Assembly: GCA_019096065.1 (NCBI GenBank)
Contig: JAGUCH010000006.1
Coordinates: 2,190,001-2,254,000, forward strand
Reading direction: 5' to 3'
DNA length: 64,000 nt
Source: Paracyclopina nana
Lineage: Eukaryota; Arthropoda; Copepoda; Cyclopoida; Cyclopettidae
Shown here: piece after piece, positions 25,539 to 37,131 of the stretch
Numbering within the stretch: position 1 is the first letter of the stretch
Layout: each line of letters starts with the position of its first letter
The notes under the pieces: generated by a model
Databases searched by the model: none
Seen by the model: the letters and a program-made list of their open reading frames with translations, nothing else
What the model was told of the DNA's origin: nothing
Made by a program: the position numbers and the translations under genes

Positions 25539-25604
25539 TGGTGGCTCAGTGGTAGAGCGTCGGCGCGCTACCTGGGTGACCAGGGTTCGATTCTTGCTAC
25601 CTCC
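25539..25604 (+). repeat. tRNA-derived repeat (tRNA-Ala-like), not a functional tRNA
   Basis: GTGGCTCAGTGGTAGAGCG and GGGTTCGATTC are good A and B boxes, and the 3' end GCTACCTCC resembles the tRNA-Ala acceptor end. The anticodon arm does not fold and the acceptor strands do not pair. A run of T follows. Confidence 0.65.
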
Positions 25605-25842
25605 TTCCTTTTTTTCTGTGATATTCAAATAAAATAGATGGCGCAAGGATCAAGTGAGGTATAATGATCATTATCCACTTGCAAACGCATAATGTTCATT
25701 ATCCTCCTCTAGATCAAACAACAGTGAAAGATCATGGAAATTATATGGTCGGAACTTATGTACTGCTCAGCCGTCTCAGCTAATAGTAATATCCATTATT
25801 GTACGGTTGGCAACTTGAGAGTTCTTCTTCAATTAAAAAAGA

Positions 25843-25921
25843 GACTTGACTGGGATTCGAACCTGGGTCTGCTGAGTGAAAGGCTTGCACTATGCCAATG
25901 TTCTATCTGCATTGATATACT
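25843..25921 (-). repeat. Degenerate tRNA-derived repeat
   Basis: On the minus strand CAGGTTCGAATCCCAGTC is a clear B box. The A box region is weak and the cloverleaf does not form. It is interpreted as a third tRNA-derived repeat remnant in the 15-28 kb stretch. Confidence 0.5.
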
Positions 25922-27724
25922 TACAATGCACATTCTGGCATATTAAAAAAAAGATTACATTGCATTCAAAGAAAATCTTCCAAATCAATCCTAATGAAGA
26001 ACATTAAACATCTGAAACATTCTCAATCAGTTTTTAGCCAAACTCGTTAATTGGGTGCTTTTTGGAAAAATTCTGGCTAAATAGTAAAAATCCTTCTGAA
26101 TATCTGCTTACCTGCAAGTGCTGAGCTCTTGCTGGAGATGTGCGCGCGCGATTGACCGCAGAGCTTGACCTGCAAACGAGCTGTCTTTTTTCGTAGTAAA
26201 ATTCCAGATCACTCGTGGCTTCGCCACTCGGTGATCTTTCATTTGACTACTCATGAGCGAAAAACCCTATATGGATTCGTCATCAGGACAGTATTGTTAC
26301 ATTAGTGGAATGACAGAAGTAAATATGCGACAAGGAAGCACTCATCCATTGACGCAGGTAATCAAGAATCCTTTCACAATAAGAGCTGATTTTGAAATTT
26401 ATCATGCTAGATGGCGCCATTGTAAGGTAGTACAGCTGTTTATGCATGACGCTTTGACGGAAAAGCGTGAAAAAAATATTTTAAGGTTACGCACTCAAAA
26501 GCTGCTAAAAATTGCCTGTATTTTCATAAAACAGCCCAAATCACTAATTATGTGATGAAAAAAGTTTTTATCTGGTAGCGCCATAAAAGCCAACATTATT
26601 TAACACTGCTCTGATTGGTCTAAAAAAAGGCGGAAAATTTCAAATTACATTGCAATTGAAGAACTTAAGCATTTTCCCGCTTTTTTCTCCTGATTAGCCT
26701 GATTTTTTTTTACTAAGTAGCATGAAATGTAATAGGGGTCAAATATTATTTATCGAATTTTTGAGAAATCATATGGGAAGGCCAATTTTTTGGCAAATTT
26801 CGAATTGCTATTTAGCTGCCTCTGTAGTGAACATACTACACGGCTTTTCACGCTAGGGTGCGCTGACTGTACTACGTGACAGACGCCATCGTTCCTTATA
26901 CGAGCAGGGAAACTTATAAATGGGGAATATCACATAGCATCGTTTCTGTTTGATATGATATAGCATTTTGAAGAGTCGTCTTCAATATGCCAAATTGAGA
27001 GAGATTGCGGAATGCAAATACTGGATATTCGAAAATCGAAGAATTTATGACGACGCGACGACGACAAATTCTACTGCCATCAATTTTGTAGAAATGATAA
27101 GAATGTGGCCAGTGACCAAGTTTTGACGATGGCGGCCATCTTGAAAGCTTAGTTATCTGGCTTATTTCCGCCATTCCTTGAGGTCAATTTTTGGTAAGCA
27201 CCATGAAAAAAAGATGAAAAGCCCAACAACTCATTGTTCCCAATCCGATTTATGTACGATTAACTTTCGGAACTTTCTGTAAAGGGTCTGCTTCTATTCA
27301 GAAGCAAAAAATAATCAAGTTTCGATGATGAAGGTCGTCGTTACTGTTTGCTATTTTTCTGAGCAATAGTGCGAATTGCTTTTCCTGCCAAAATATGACC
27401 AACTATGTTATATATTACAGTCAACGAGTTCATTATTTAAAAGTAGTTGTGCATTTACCACCTAATTTCGCAGCTGCTACTATACTCATATTTTAGTATG
27501 CACGACGGGGAAAAGTATTCATTAAGTTTGGCAAGTAAGTATTTAAGCCGATTTGGGTAAGCTAGCATCTTTCTTGATAGCTAAATGTCAAGGTCATCAT
27601 TTGGAGGGGCCAGAGATTGACTTTTGGTAAATCACCAAAACTCTCGAAGGAAAGCCAATTTTTTGCGCGTTGCCAAACCCATTAAAAAGTGGTTCAAGTT
27701 TCTAGCTGCCATATTTATTTTCAG

Positions 27725-27766
27725 ATGAAAAGGAAACCTTCTGGATGCTATAAGAAGCTGGGCTAG
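27725..27766 (+). promoter_or_regulatory. Possible short upstream ORF in the 5'UTR of the GPCR gene
   Basis: Directly after an acceptor-like TTATTTTCAG (ending 27724), an ATG opens a 13-codon frame that stops at TAG 27764-27766, nine bases before the receptor start codon. If the 5'UTR begins or is spliced here, ribosomes would meet this frame first and receptor translation could be reduced. This depends on the unproven acceptor. Confidence 0.3.
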
Positions 27767-27775
27767 GCTTGCGTC

Positions 27776-30700
27776 ATGGCCAATAATCACACCGTGTGTT
27801 CCTCTGTTCAAATGGCGGATTTTAGTAGCCAAATATCAGCTGCCGAGCTGAATTTGACCTCCGAAGAAGACTCATCGGTGTATAATTCAAGCAACAGCAG
27901 TATTCCGGCAGCAATCATGATCCCCACCGGCATTATGCTCTACGTACTGAGTCTCTTGACCTTTGTTGGAAACGCCATGGTTTTGCACGCAATACGGACT
28001 GAGAAGAGGCTACAGACGGTATAAAGCTTGGCTAAATAGCATTATCACAAATTGCATTTTCTGCTCGGTTTTCAATGCACACTGCAACTTCCGATTTGCA
28101 ACGATTCTACTTTTACCTTATCTTTCTACCTCTAGTGCAAAAAAAAAAACGTGAGCTGCTTTCCTGAAGCTAGTATTATTTTAGTATGAAACCGACAAAT
28201 CATTTTTACCAGCCACTTTTAAATTTGTCATGACTATTTCTGACATTTTGGCACTCCTTCTCTCTCTAAATGGCCTTTCTAGAGTCCAGGAAAGGCCTGC
28301 CAAAAAAGCTTTAGCCAAGTTACTGCTCTACTTTCTTGCGAATTGGAGAAACAAGTTTTTTGCCAGCTTGAAATAGAGCAGCCAAAAGGGTTAATTTAGA
28401 AAAGAGTCAATATATTTTCTCGTACTTTATTGAGGCATTTGCAGAAAGTAAACTAACCAGCACGAGCCGGAGAAGGTTAGAAGTTCCAACTTTCCGTCAC
28501 TGATGGCAAACTTTTCTGGGCTGATAACTGACACCTATCCTTCCTGCTAACGGTGTTGCTATGTCATTTTCATTTCCAGGTGTCTAATATGTTCATCATG
28601 AGCCTGGCCATAGCTGATCTCACTGTGGGCCTAATTGTCATGCCAATAAGCTCAGCTTATGCCATAACAGGTAGGAGGCAATTTTCCAACCGTATCCAAT
28701 TATTGTGGAAATGGCAAAAAGAGAGTCCCAAGCGTATTCATCAGCATGATGTTACCAAGGCTTTGAGGAAGCTCGCGGATTTAATATTCATGCATTTCAG
28801 CTACTTTGAGAATAGTATATATAGTTTCTTGTCAATAAACTCCCTTATGCTGCACTCACGCAACGCGCAGCAACTTCAGAAATTGCTATCTGAAGGCGTA
28901 TCATGTTTGATTTGCTAATTAAAAAGTCAAGCATGCAACAAAAGCATAAATTGGCTACCGTGACCTCTAGCTTATCCCATATTACGTAACGGGTTCATGA
29001 AGCAGATTTTCCTTCTTTCCAAGCCCGGTTCCAACAAGGAAAATCAGCATAGTCAGGAGACGTAACTTGACTTTTTAGCATAGTCAGGTCACAGCTAGCT
29101 CGCGCGCTCAGCTCAACCTGACTTGACTGGTTTACCGTACTAAACTATGCTGATATCCCGTGTTGGAACCGGGCTATTGCTGAGAAATGTGACCAAATGC
29201 CATAATGAATTTTGCTTGTGCAGGTGACTGGAAGTTTGGCCATTATGTGTGTCAATTTTGGCTCTCTGTGGACTACACAGCCTCGACGGCCTCAATCTTC
29301 AACTTGTCCATATTGTCGTTGGACAGATATTGGTCCATCACGTCACCGCTGCGCTATTTGAGGGCCCGAACCAAGAAAAGAGCTCTAGTTATGATTACAA
29401 TGGCTTGGATTGGAGCGTCCATGTGGTTCATTCCAGTCCTGGGCTGGAATTTCATCCTGCGAACGGGAAATAGCCAATTGCCAGGTATATTATAGACCTT
29501 ATTAAGGCTCAGTCCATGTATTGAATTATCAGCTACGTAAAAAGGTTCTTTAAAAGTACCAAATGTAATCCAAAGCTGAAGCTTTCTTGAAAAATGTATT
29601 ATCACAAATAGATACATTCACTTGAAAAACTGGTCAAAAGATCACCTGCTCTGAATTGCGGTGAAATTATCCGTATAATTTCAGCTCAAATCTGTTAAAT
29701 TGTCGTTGTTTGTAATTGCTCTTGAATTAGGTCAAATTATGGCTAGCATGTATAGTGTAGGCAAGTTAATACAGCGAAAAATATTTAAAGTCGACAAAAC
29801 AAAAAACCCGGGATTATTTTACTAATTTTGAGAAATAGAAGCAGCTTCGGTTAGTAATGCTATGTAAGTCATTACATGACATAGCCCATTGATTCCAAGG
29901 TTTTGTAATCAGAAATAATTGAAGCGCAATAGCCAACTTTTGTCTATGATTTGATTTGAACTGCGGTGTAATTGTCCGAGTAATTTCACCTCAAATCTGT
30001 TATACTGTCGTTGTTTGTAATTGCTCTTGAATTAGGTCAAATTATGGCTAGGATGTAGTGTAGGCAAGTTAATACAGCAAAAAATATGAAAGTCGACAAA
30101 ACAAAAACCCCGGGAATATTTTACTAATTTTGAGAAATAGAAGCAGCTTCTGTTAGTAATGCTATGTAAGTCATTACATGACGTAGCCCATTGATTCCGA
30201 GGTTTTGTAATCAGAAATACTCTAAGCGCAATAGCCAACTTTTGTATATGATTTGACCTATCGCAATTTTGGTGCTCAAAATTCGACTCTAATTAAGAGA
30301 TGATCAGGGCCTAAGCTTTAATAGGAAGTAGGAGAAAAACAAAGCACCTTTAAACAGGCACTCTTTTCCCCCAAAACAACATCAACAACTCGCTTGCAAA
30401 ACACCTCTTAAATTGGGTAGTAACAAACTTTTTTCTTTGGAAGTAGCAGCAGCAGTCGTAAAGAGAGGCTCATTCTTTATATGTTGCCTGTCTGTGAGGA
30501 GATCAAATGAAATTAGATTGTGCCGAATGAAAAAGGGGCTAGCTTTCTTTGAGGAAATCGGATTTGTTCAAGCAAAGGCGCGAAGTGATGACAGGGCCAC
30601 TAGGATTCATTTCGCGAGAGATGCAATTGTTGGAGAAAAGTTTTCACGGATCATTTGCATCCTCTCCAACCGCGAAAATGAGGGTATCTGAAGAAGAGAA

Positions 30701-33625
30701 GAGGAAGAAAAGTTTGGTGTCACACAAACAAAAAAATAGAAATGCAACTCTTTTACTCACAATATAGAAGCTATATAGTGTGTAACATTGAATGCTTTGA
30801 AAGAGCATTTGTCATAACTTTCGCAAAGTTCATTTTGCCACAATAAAGTGCTTTATATCAAAATTGTCCCATGCCTTGGTGGTGGACTTGCAATATCTTC
30901 AGCTACAATATGTGGTGGCGGTTTGAATGGACCGTAAATCTTGCACATCTTGAGGCTGACCATATGCACACAGCACAAAATGTAATGGCCAGTATATACT
31001 ATATACCACGCGTTCGTATCCATGAAGCTAAGCTAAGCAAGGCCCTTTTTTGGAGGCTCTCATCTCATTGAAAACTGAGCCGATTATTGGTACCATATTT
31101 TAGTATGCATTGCAGACCAAATTTGGCCTAGAGTCCAGAGTAGTTTTAGCCTTATTTGGCTTGTTTTTAGCAAGGGTTGATGGCCTCAGGTCTCAACCAA
31201 ATTTGGCGAGGACACTAGTCACGTTATCCCATAATGATAATTGGCAGCAATCGGTTCAACAATTACGGCGAAAAAAACTGCAGCTTGCTTAGTTTGAAAT
31301 TTACTTTTGGAAACTGCGGACGGCCCGGCCAGCTTTTCGCAGAAAATTGAAAGCATGCTACTCGAATGTCACCACAGCAGCGAAATCCGCCTTTATTAGC
31401 CCTGGGAAAAGTTGCCTTAGTGGCGGCCTTTAAAAGTTCCGGCCATTTATCTCAGTTTGGATCTCGAATTGCAACTACGCGAAGTTTTATCTTCTTTTTG
31501 GGTGGTTTGTGCATCATAAGTTTTTTATTGCAGAAACCGTGTGCGAGACGGAGTTCGCGACCAATATGACGTTTAAAGTGGTGTCCTCCATCCTCAACTT
31601 CTACATCCCAACTACAATCATGACCTTTTTGTACGTGCGAATTTTTCTCGCAATCAAACAGAGGTCACGAGACATTGTTCGATTTGGTGCCTATACTGCT
31701 TCAGGACTGACGACTGTGAATAGCAAAAAGAAGGAGCAGCCCTCTGCCGAGGAGAAACGGGTCAACAACAAAGAGGCCAGCGACAAAGCCTCGGAGGCCG
31801 CAATAGCCGAAGAGGCCGAAAAAAGCACGCATAACGCAACAAATCAGGAAAAAATCGAGTTCCACAGATTGGCTCTGGTAGCGTTGCCCATCGAGACCAA
31901 TTTCAAAGTGAACAGAATCAGCCAACTCAATAGCACCTCGAATAAAGGTGGGTGAATTATTCCGAGCAATTTCGGCGATTGCTCAGCTGCTAGATTGCAC
32001 AAACAACTGTGCATATGGTTAATCCCTCGCACCATTTTTCATTTAGAAAGCCTAGATATGTGGCATTTATGTGCCTACCAATCTTGCAGCAGCTTTCATT
32101 ATTTCGTAGTCGAGACGACACATGTGAGGCAGAAATTCATAAATAGGCTTGGGGGAGAAAAAACAAAGGGTTCTAGTGCTTTTCATTTCCACCTTGATTA
32201 CGATCACAAAAATGATTTCCTTTAAGACCAGAAGAGCTTCAATTTCGGCAAATCTCAGATTTCAATCAAAAAGTAGAAGGACGGAGGAGAAGCCGAGGGG
32301 GCCTAAGCCTAATGTCAGAATTCCTCCGAAAAAAAATGATGATACTTTCGGAGCTGAGTCGAGGAGAGAGAGAGAGCAACTCTTCTCGTCAAAAGGGATC
32401 GAGCTGTGTGAAGAAATTCTTTTGACTTTAAAGGGTAGGCTGAAAATTGGTGCTATTTAATGTGACGACAACGACTTTTCTTTGATGAAGACATTTCGAT
32501 TTTCCCTTCCTTCCTTTTTGCAGGCAAAGCCCAAGGGACAAATAGTATGATAAAAAAGGCTTCATCTTCATCCATGGTATCATGCGAGGCAATGTCAGTG
32601 TTCGAGGGCGTAACGGTGAAAGTGGAGTACATTGGTGGCGATGCAGGAGCAGAAGGGAATAATGGGTATAACAACGGCAGCAGCAAAAACGGAGAATTAA
32701 CCAGCAGCAAAGAGCTGCTTTTGGGGCTGGAGGAGCGGAAGAAAGTGGCTGCTGAAGTGACAACTGTACCACTTAGACAGGCACTAAGTGCTAATTATAG
32801 GTCCACAATTACCACAACTTCAGTGGGAGGCAGAAACCTCTCATTCACTGGTACGTTTTTTCCACAAGTGCCAATTTTCACGGGAGATCGACCTGCCCAC
32901 TATTTTTCTCAATAGGCCACAATCACCACCATCACCACCACCATCATAACCATCACAACCACTGCCATATCAGCTCTGAAAGGCACTCTGGCCACTTGCA
33001 ATGCTATCGGTCCAAGTTGGCCAGCAATTCTCATCAAGATCAGGTTGCCGGCGGATCCGACCAACTGATATCTTCTTCCAGTTGTAAGAAGAGCACGAAA
33101 AGTTTTCAGGAGCACAATGGCAACTCTATCAAGAATGATGTCGGCTCCTTAGCGGACGCTCAGAGCCGTCGCGGTGCCAAAAAGGCCAATCCAAATGTTG
33201 TCCTTGCCAAGGAGAAAAAGGCTGCTACCCAGTTAGGGGTGATCGTGGGTGCGTACTGAAATTCATTTTCCCTTGTAGTGCACTAGCTACTGCCATTCAT
33301 TTTAGGTGCATTCATCCTCTGCTGGCTTCCCTATTTCACCCTGTTTATGGTCGTGGCTTATTGCGGACATGACCAATGCGTCAATCCCACTGTGTTTACT
33401 ATAACAATTTGGTTCGGGTATTTCAACAGTACACTGAATCCGATTTTGTACCCGCTTTGCAACGCCAATTTCAAGACCGCTTTCAAACGCATGCTGAGGC
33501 TGGATTGCCAGAAAAATGAGCCTCCACTTCAGCTACTGCAAAATGGCCAAGCTGCAACTCTAGCACAGCCTCAACAACTTAACAACAACGGACAGCTCAG
33601 AATGACTTCGACAAGAAGATTATAA
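27776..33625 (+). CDS. Histamine H1-like amine GPCR, seven coding exons
   Basis: Class A receptor at the plasma membrane, predicted to bind histamine or a related amine and couple to Gq. Exons: 27776-28018, 28580-28670, 29224-29484, 31534-31947, 32524-32850, 32916-33248, 33306-33625; frame closes at 662 residues. The extracellular N-terminus has several NxS/T sites (for example NHT, NLT, NSS). Conserved positions: Asp94 (2.50), Cys121-Cys202 disulfide, Asp128-Tyr129 (3.32-3.33), DRY 145-147, Lys213, Ser216 and Asn220 in TM5, CWLPYF with Trp563, Tyr566 and Phe570 in TM6, Tyr595 and NPILY 601-605 in TM7. Asp128, Tyr129, Asn220, Tyr566 and Phe570 correspond to residues lining the H1 ligand pocket, and TM3 (WLSVDYTASTAS) and TM7 (NSTLNPILYPLCN) are H1-like. 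The third intracellular loop is very long (over 300 residues) with a His-rich tract at about 447-461. A muscarinic or other amine receptor is the main alternative. Poly(A) signal candidate at 33885. Confidence 0.85.
29022..29175. mobile_element. MITE in GPCR intron 2
   Basis: Termini AGCCCGGTTCCAAC and GTTGGAACCGGGCT are exact inverted repeats. Inside them, ATCAGCATAGT pairs with ACTATGCTGAT, and TGACTTT with the CTGACTTGACTG region. At 154 bp and non-coding, it lies entirely within the intron, about 50 bp upstream of exon 3. Confidence 0.8.
29652..30257. repeat. Tandem duplication of about 305 bp in GPCR intron 3
   Basis: Two head-to-tail copies (29652-29956 and 29957-about 30257) are roughly 93-95% alike by eye. 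Landmarks repeated at 305-bp spacing include TTGTCGTTGTTTGTAATT-type sequence, GTCGACAAAACAAAAA, and TTTTACTAATTTTGAGAAAT. The copies are non-coding and look like a recent local duplication. Confidence 0.85.
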
Positions 33626-35217
33626 TGATGGGTCCGTGGAGAAATCTAGTCTTTACCTTTATCTGTCAGACAGCTTTTTGTGAACGAGGAGCTATATACC
33701 ATGTAATCGTATATTCCACTCTGCTCCGAAGAATACAACGTAGGCAGTGAATACCTTATCATGTACCACCAATTGATGTAGGCTTATTCTCCCTTTTTGC
33801 GCGCGCGCGTGAAAAGTTGAGATTGTACTAGCAGCCCTAATAATTGTAAATGTGGACCCAACTTACCACTACATCAAAATCATGAATAAAAACGTCGTAT
33901 TTCTAAAGACTCTATGCCTCTTTACACACCACATCCAGCACTGCTTTGTCACTAAAAAAGGTCACCATCAGCGATTGTAAAGGACCCCAATGTTTGAGGC
34001 TTACCACAGCAAGAAAATACTCTTACCTAATTGGAAAGGTACCCCACTAACAGGTCAAGTGCAATAGTGCTGACAGCAGTTTCGATTATACTTTTCATCA
34101 GGATTTTTCAACACACAACACACCAAACTGGAAAGATCCTTTGTCATTAGATTCAATAGAGAAGTTATCAAATAAATAAGGGAAGGAAACGCTCACAGTC
34201 CAGATGCTTTTAAACGTGCATGGATGGCTCGGTTAAGATTGTAAACAAATCACGTCCTTTCCTATTTAGCGCAGCATTTAATTCCCCAGGCAACAAGACT
34301 TTTTCATAGATTTAGTTCAGGCGTCTTCTCACTACCATTTCCGATGGCGCCACCATAGAGGGGGCCAAATAAACACCAGGTGGGGATTTTTAAGTTTTGG
34401 CATTTTTTGATATGCGACTGACCAATATAGCTTAAAAAGGCTTGGTTGAACAATACGAAATTTCCACAATAAGCAAAATACAAATCAAGCTCGATCCATC
34501 TTGCGTTTTGATACAGCCCAATATTTACTGACTGTGCGTTAGATTCGTACCAAGCGAGCACGGTATGACTCGAAGTGAATTTCTTTAATTTTTTGGTTGG
34601 GGAAATCACTACTTCAATATCAAACAGAAAATAATATTACGCACTCACCGAAAAAATGAAAGCTGGCCACAATTTTCTTCTCACTCGTCCCTATGACAGA
34701 AAAGCCTAAAGTTTCACTCATTACTGACTGTTGACTCGGATATAAATCTGCGTTAAGTATTGTCAGTAATCTCAGTTAAACGACTTTCAGCCGTTTTAGT
34801 CGAATTTCTAATGATGATGCAATGATTTGACTTTTTTCGAGACCGTTTGGCACATTTTAGAAACCACGCAATGAAAGCTCTTCGTAGCAATGCCATGACA
34901 TTTGTTTTGAGGATGCGACAAAAGAAATATAAGGCACATTTATTAATCAAGAGCGTTTATAAAAGAGGATTTTACGTACTTGTTCAATTTTTTGGAGCAT
35001 TCAGCATTAGGATTAATCAAGTGTCAATTTCATAACTGTATATTTGTAAAATTATGGTAAAAAATAAGAATTTTCTCAGCTGAGAGTTGGCTTGTGGTAG
35101 AATTCGATCTACGATCGCTGCAGCCTTCAGCTCATGATGACTTGAAAGATCGCCAACAAAACAAGAGAATTCGAAATATTATTTTCCGTCAACTAGCAGC
35201 TTGCTTTTTCGGGCAAA
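33626..35217. other. Spacer between the GPCR gene and NPL4
   Basis: The GPCR 3'UTR ends probably after AATAAA at 33885-33890. A short alternating GC tract lies near 33800. The remaining 1.3 kb shows no gene. The NPL4 promoter and 5'UTR should lie in the last few hundred bases; no TATA box or clear initiator could be assigned. Confidence 0.5.
33885..33890 (+). terminator. Poly(A) signal of the GPCR gene
   Basis: AATAAA lies 260 nt after the stop codon in an AT-rich 3'UTR. Confidence 0.5.
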
Positions 35218-37131
35218 ATGTCTCGCAATCTTATCACCTTGGGAATTCGGTCTTCCGAAGGGCGGAAACGACTCCAAATCAGCTCGACGTCTTCTGGCAC
35301 GAGTCTCAAGGCCCAAATCAAGGCCTTGCTCGGCACCGACGAGGATTTCCTCGTGAAAAAGGACAAGAATGGCCGACCTGGCGAAGAAATACGGTTCACA
35401 AGGGCTTCAACATTGGGGAGCCTCAAGATCGTTAATGGAGATGTCTTGTATGTAACTCCCAAGGCTGGAACCAGATTCGTTACTGAGGACGTTGATGAAA
35501 GCTGCGGCAATGGATCTATGTCAGCGTCTGGCTCGTCAGCTTCAATAGCTTCGCTTAACTCGGTCAAATCTTCAAGCAATCTCGTCGCCGCGCCGACTAA
35601 TATTGAGGTAAATTGGACGTCCCTTTTTTTGCTAGGATCAAACTTCATGTTAATTCTTTACCAACCTTAGGAAGACTTGGTAGATGTAGAGCTTTCCAAG
35701 ATGGACGGAATGATTCCGCAAAAGAAAACATCGAGATGCAATCACTCCTCGAATCAGGCTTGCATCTACTGTGCTCCCAAAGAGCCTTACGATCCGGAAT
35801 ATTTAAGAGAGAATGGGATAAAATTCATATCGTTTCATTCCTACTTGCGCATGTTGACCAGGGAAAAGTCTAAATTCGCTAGCATTGAAGATATCAACCT
35901 CAAGATCAAACCAGGCTGTGGCAACCATCCTCCGTGGCCGGAATCGATTTGCTCAGCTTGTCAGCCAGCCGCGCTGACGCTCAATAGACAAGTCTATAGG
36001 CACGTAGATAACATAGAATTCGAAAACCCTACTATCGTAGACGAATTCCTATCTTATTGGAGAACGACTGGATCCCAAAGAGCCGGATACTTGTATGGAC
36101 GTTATGAAAAGTAAGCTCATTTTATTTTGATTGGCAGTCATTTGACTTTGTTTTTTTTCTCTTCTCTAAGGTTTTTGCAAACTCCTTTGGGTATAAAAGC
36201 TGTTGTAGTTGCTATTTACGAGCCGCCCCAAGAATGCTCAAGAGATTCGATTAAGCTTATCCCGGACGAAAACGAGGCTCGTGTTGACGAAATTGCCCGT
36301 GGCTTGGGACTAGCTCGCGTGGGATGGATTTTCACAGATCTTGTCAGTGACTCGTCCGGTCAAGTGAAGCACTTCCGCAACATTGACAGTCATTTTTTGA
36401 GTGCACAAGAGTGCATCATGGCTGGATACTTTCAAAACAAGTTTCCCAACTCCACAAAGCTCTCTCCGAGTGGAAAACACGGATCAAAGTTTGTCACTGT
36501 TGTCGTCACAGGGTCAGCTGAGAAATCCGTTCACATGGAGGGCTACATGGTAAATTGAGCTTACAGCAAATATTGGCTATTTTAATTCAAACTGTTCCCC
36601 TCTAAGGTCTCCAATCAGTGCATGGCTTTGGTGAGAGAAAATATTTTGATTCCGACCAAAGATGCCCCGGAGCTGGGCTACGTCAAGGAATCCTCGTCTA
36701 AACAATACGTACCAGACGTGTTTTTCAAGGAGAAAGACAAGTACGGAAACGAAGTTACAAAACTAGCAAGGCCACTGCCTGTTGAATACCTGCTGATCGA
36801 CGTACCAGTGGCCACCCCACTGACTCCCGTCCAGACCTTCAAGACCGGTTTCGCCGTAGAGAATCGCCCTATGGAGGGACACTTGCAGGACTTTGCTGCC
36901 TTAGCCGGCTATCGGCGCAATGTGCCCAACTTGCCCGAGTTCTTCCGCGACTTCCACCTTCTTGTGTACCTGGGGACGCAAACCGTACATCCCTTGGACG
37001 ACGAGCTTTTGCCCCTTCTGGCAGCCATTCGTGATGAACAAAGTGAAAAAGTGTTTGCGTGGGCAGAATCCAGCCATTGGCACACCATTGAAGCTCTCAT
37101 TGAAAGCTACAACGATTTTGGCTACCAGTGA
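35218..37131 (+). CDS. Npl4: NPL4, cofactor of the p97/VCP-UFD1-NPL4 segregase
   Basis: NPL4 pairs with UFD1 and recruits ubiquitinated substrates to the p97/Cdc48 ATPase, for example in ER-associated degradation. Exons: 35218-35607, 35671-36110, 36171-36549, 36607-37131; introns are 57-63 bp and GT-AG; 577 residues. Residues 1-80 form the ubiquitin-like (UBX-like) domain (MSRNLITLGIRSSEG...). The zinc-binding NPL4 region follows: RCNHSSNQACIYCAP at 152-166, then CGNHPPWPESICSACQP. The MPN-like NPL4 domain includes QRAGYLYGRYEK, GIKAVVVAIYEPPQE and VGWIFTDL. The C-terminus ends shortly after LLAAIRDEQSEKVFAWAESSHW, so the NZF zinc finger present at the end of human NPLOC4 is missing here. The start ATG follows a CGGGCAAA leader (context CAAAATG). 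Confidence 0.95.

Larger units (their letters stand above)
15282..27775. other. Gene-poor, repeat-rich stretch
   Basis: No coding exon could be supported over about 12.5 kb. The region contains hairpin MITEs (15510-15695, 17802-17972, 18778-18945, 23362-23584, 25094-25225), a pair of 23-bp inverted repeats flanking a tRNA-like sequence (15701-16280), tRNA-derived repeats (16004, 25539, 25843) and two short hairpins (24761, 26203). ORFs up to 117 residues exist (for example 21638-21991 and 26253-26555) but none shows a family motif or splice context. Confidence 0.6.

Noticed and set aside
25539..25604. tRNA-Ala gene
   Set aside because: The D arm and T arm resemble tRNA-Ala, but there is no valid anticodon loop or acceptor stem.
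26253..26555. 100-residue ORF in the gene-poor stretch
   Set aside because: No recognisable domain, no splice context and surrounded by repeats; a chance ORF is more likely.
35193..35648. 151-residue minus-strand ORF over NPL4 exon 1
   Set aside because: Antisense shadow of the NPL4 coding sequence.
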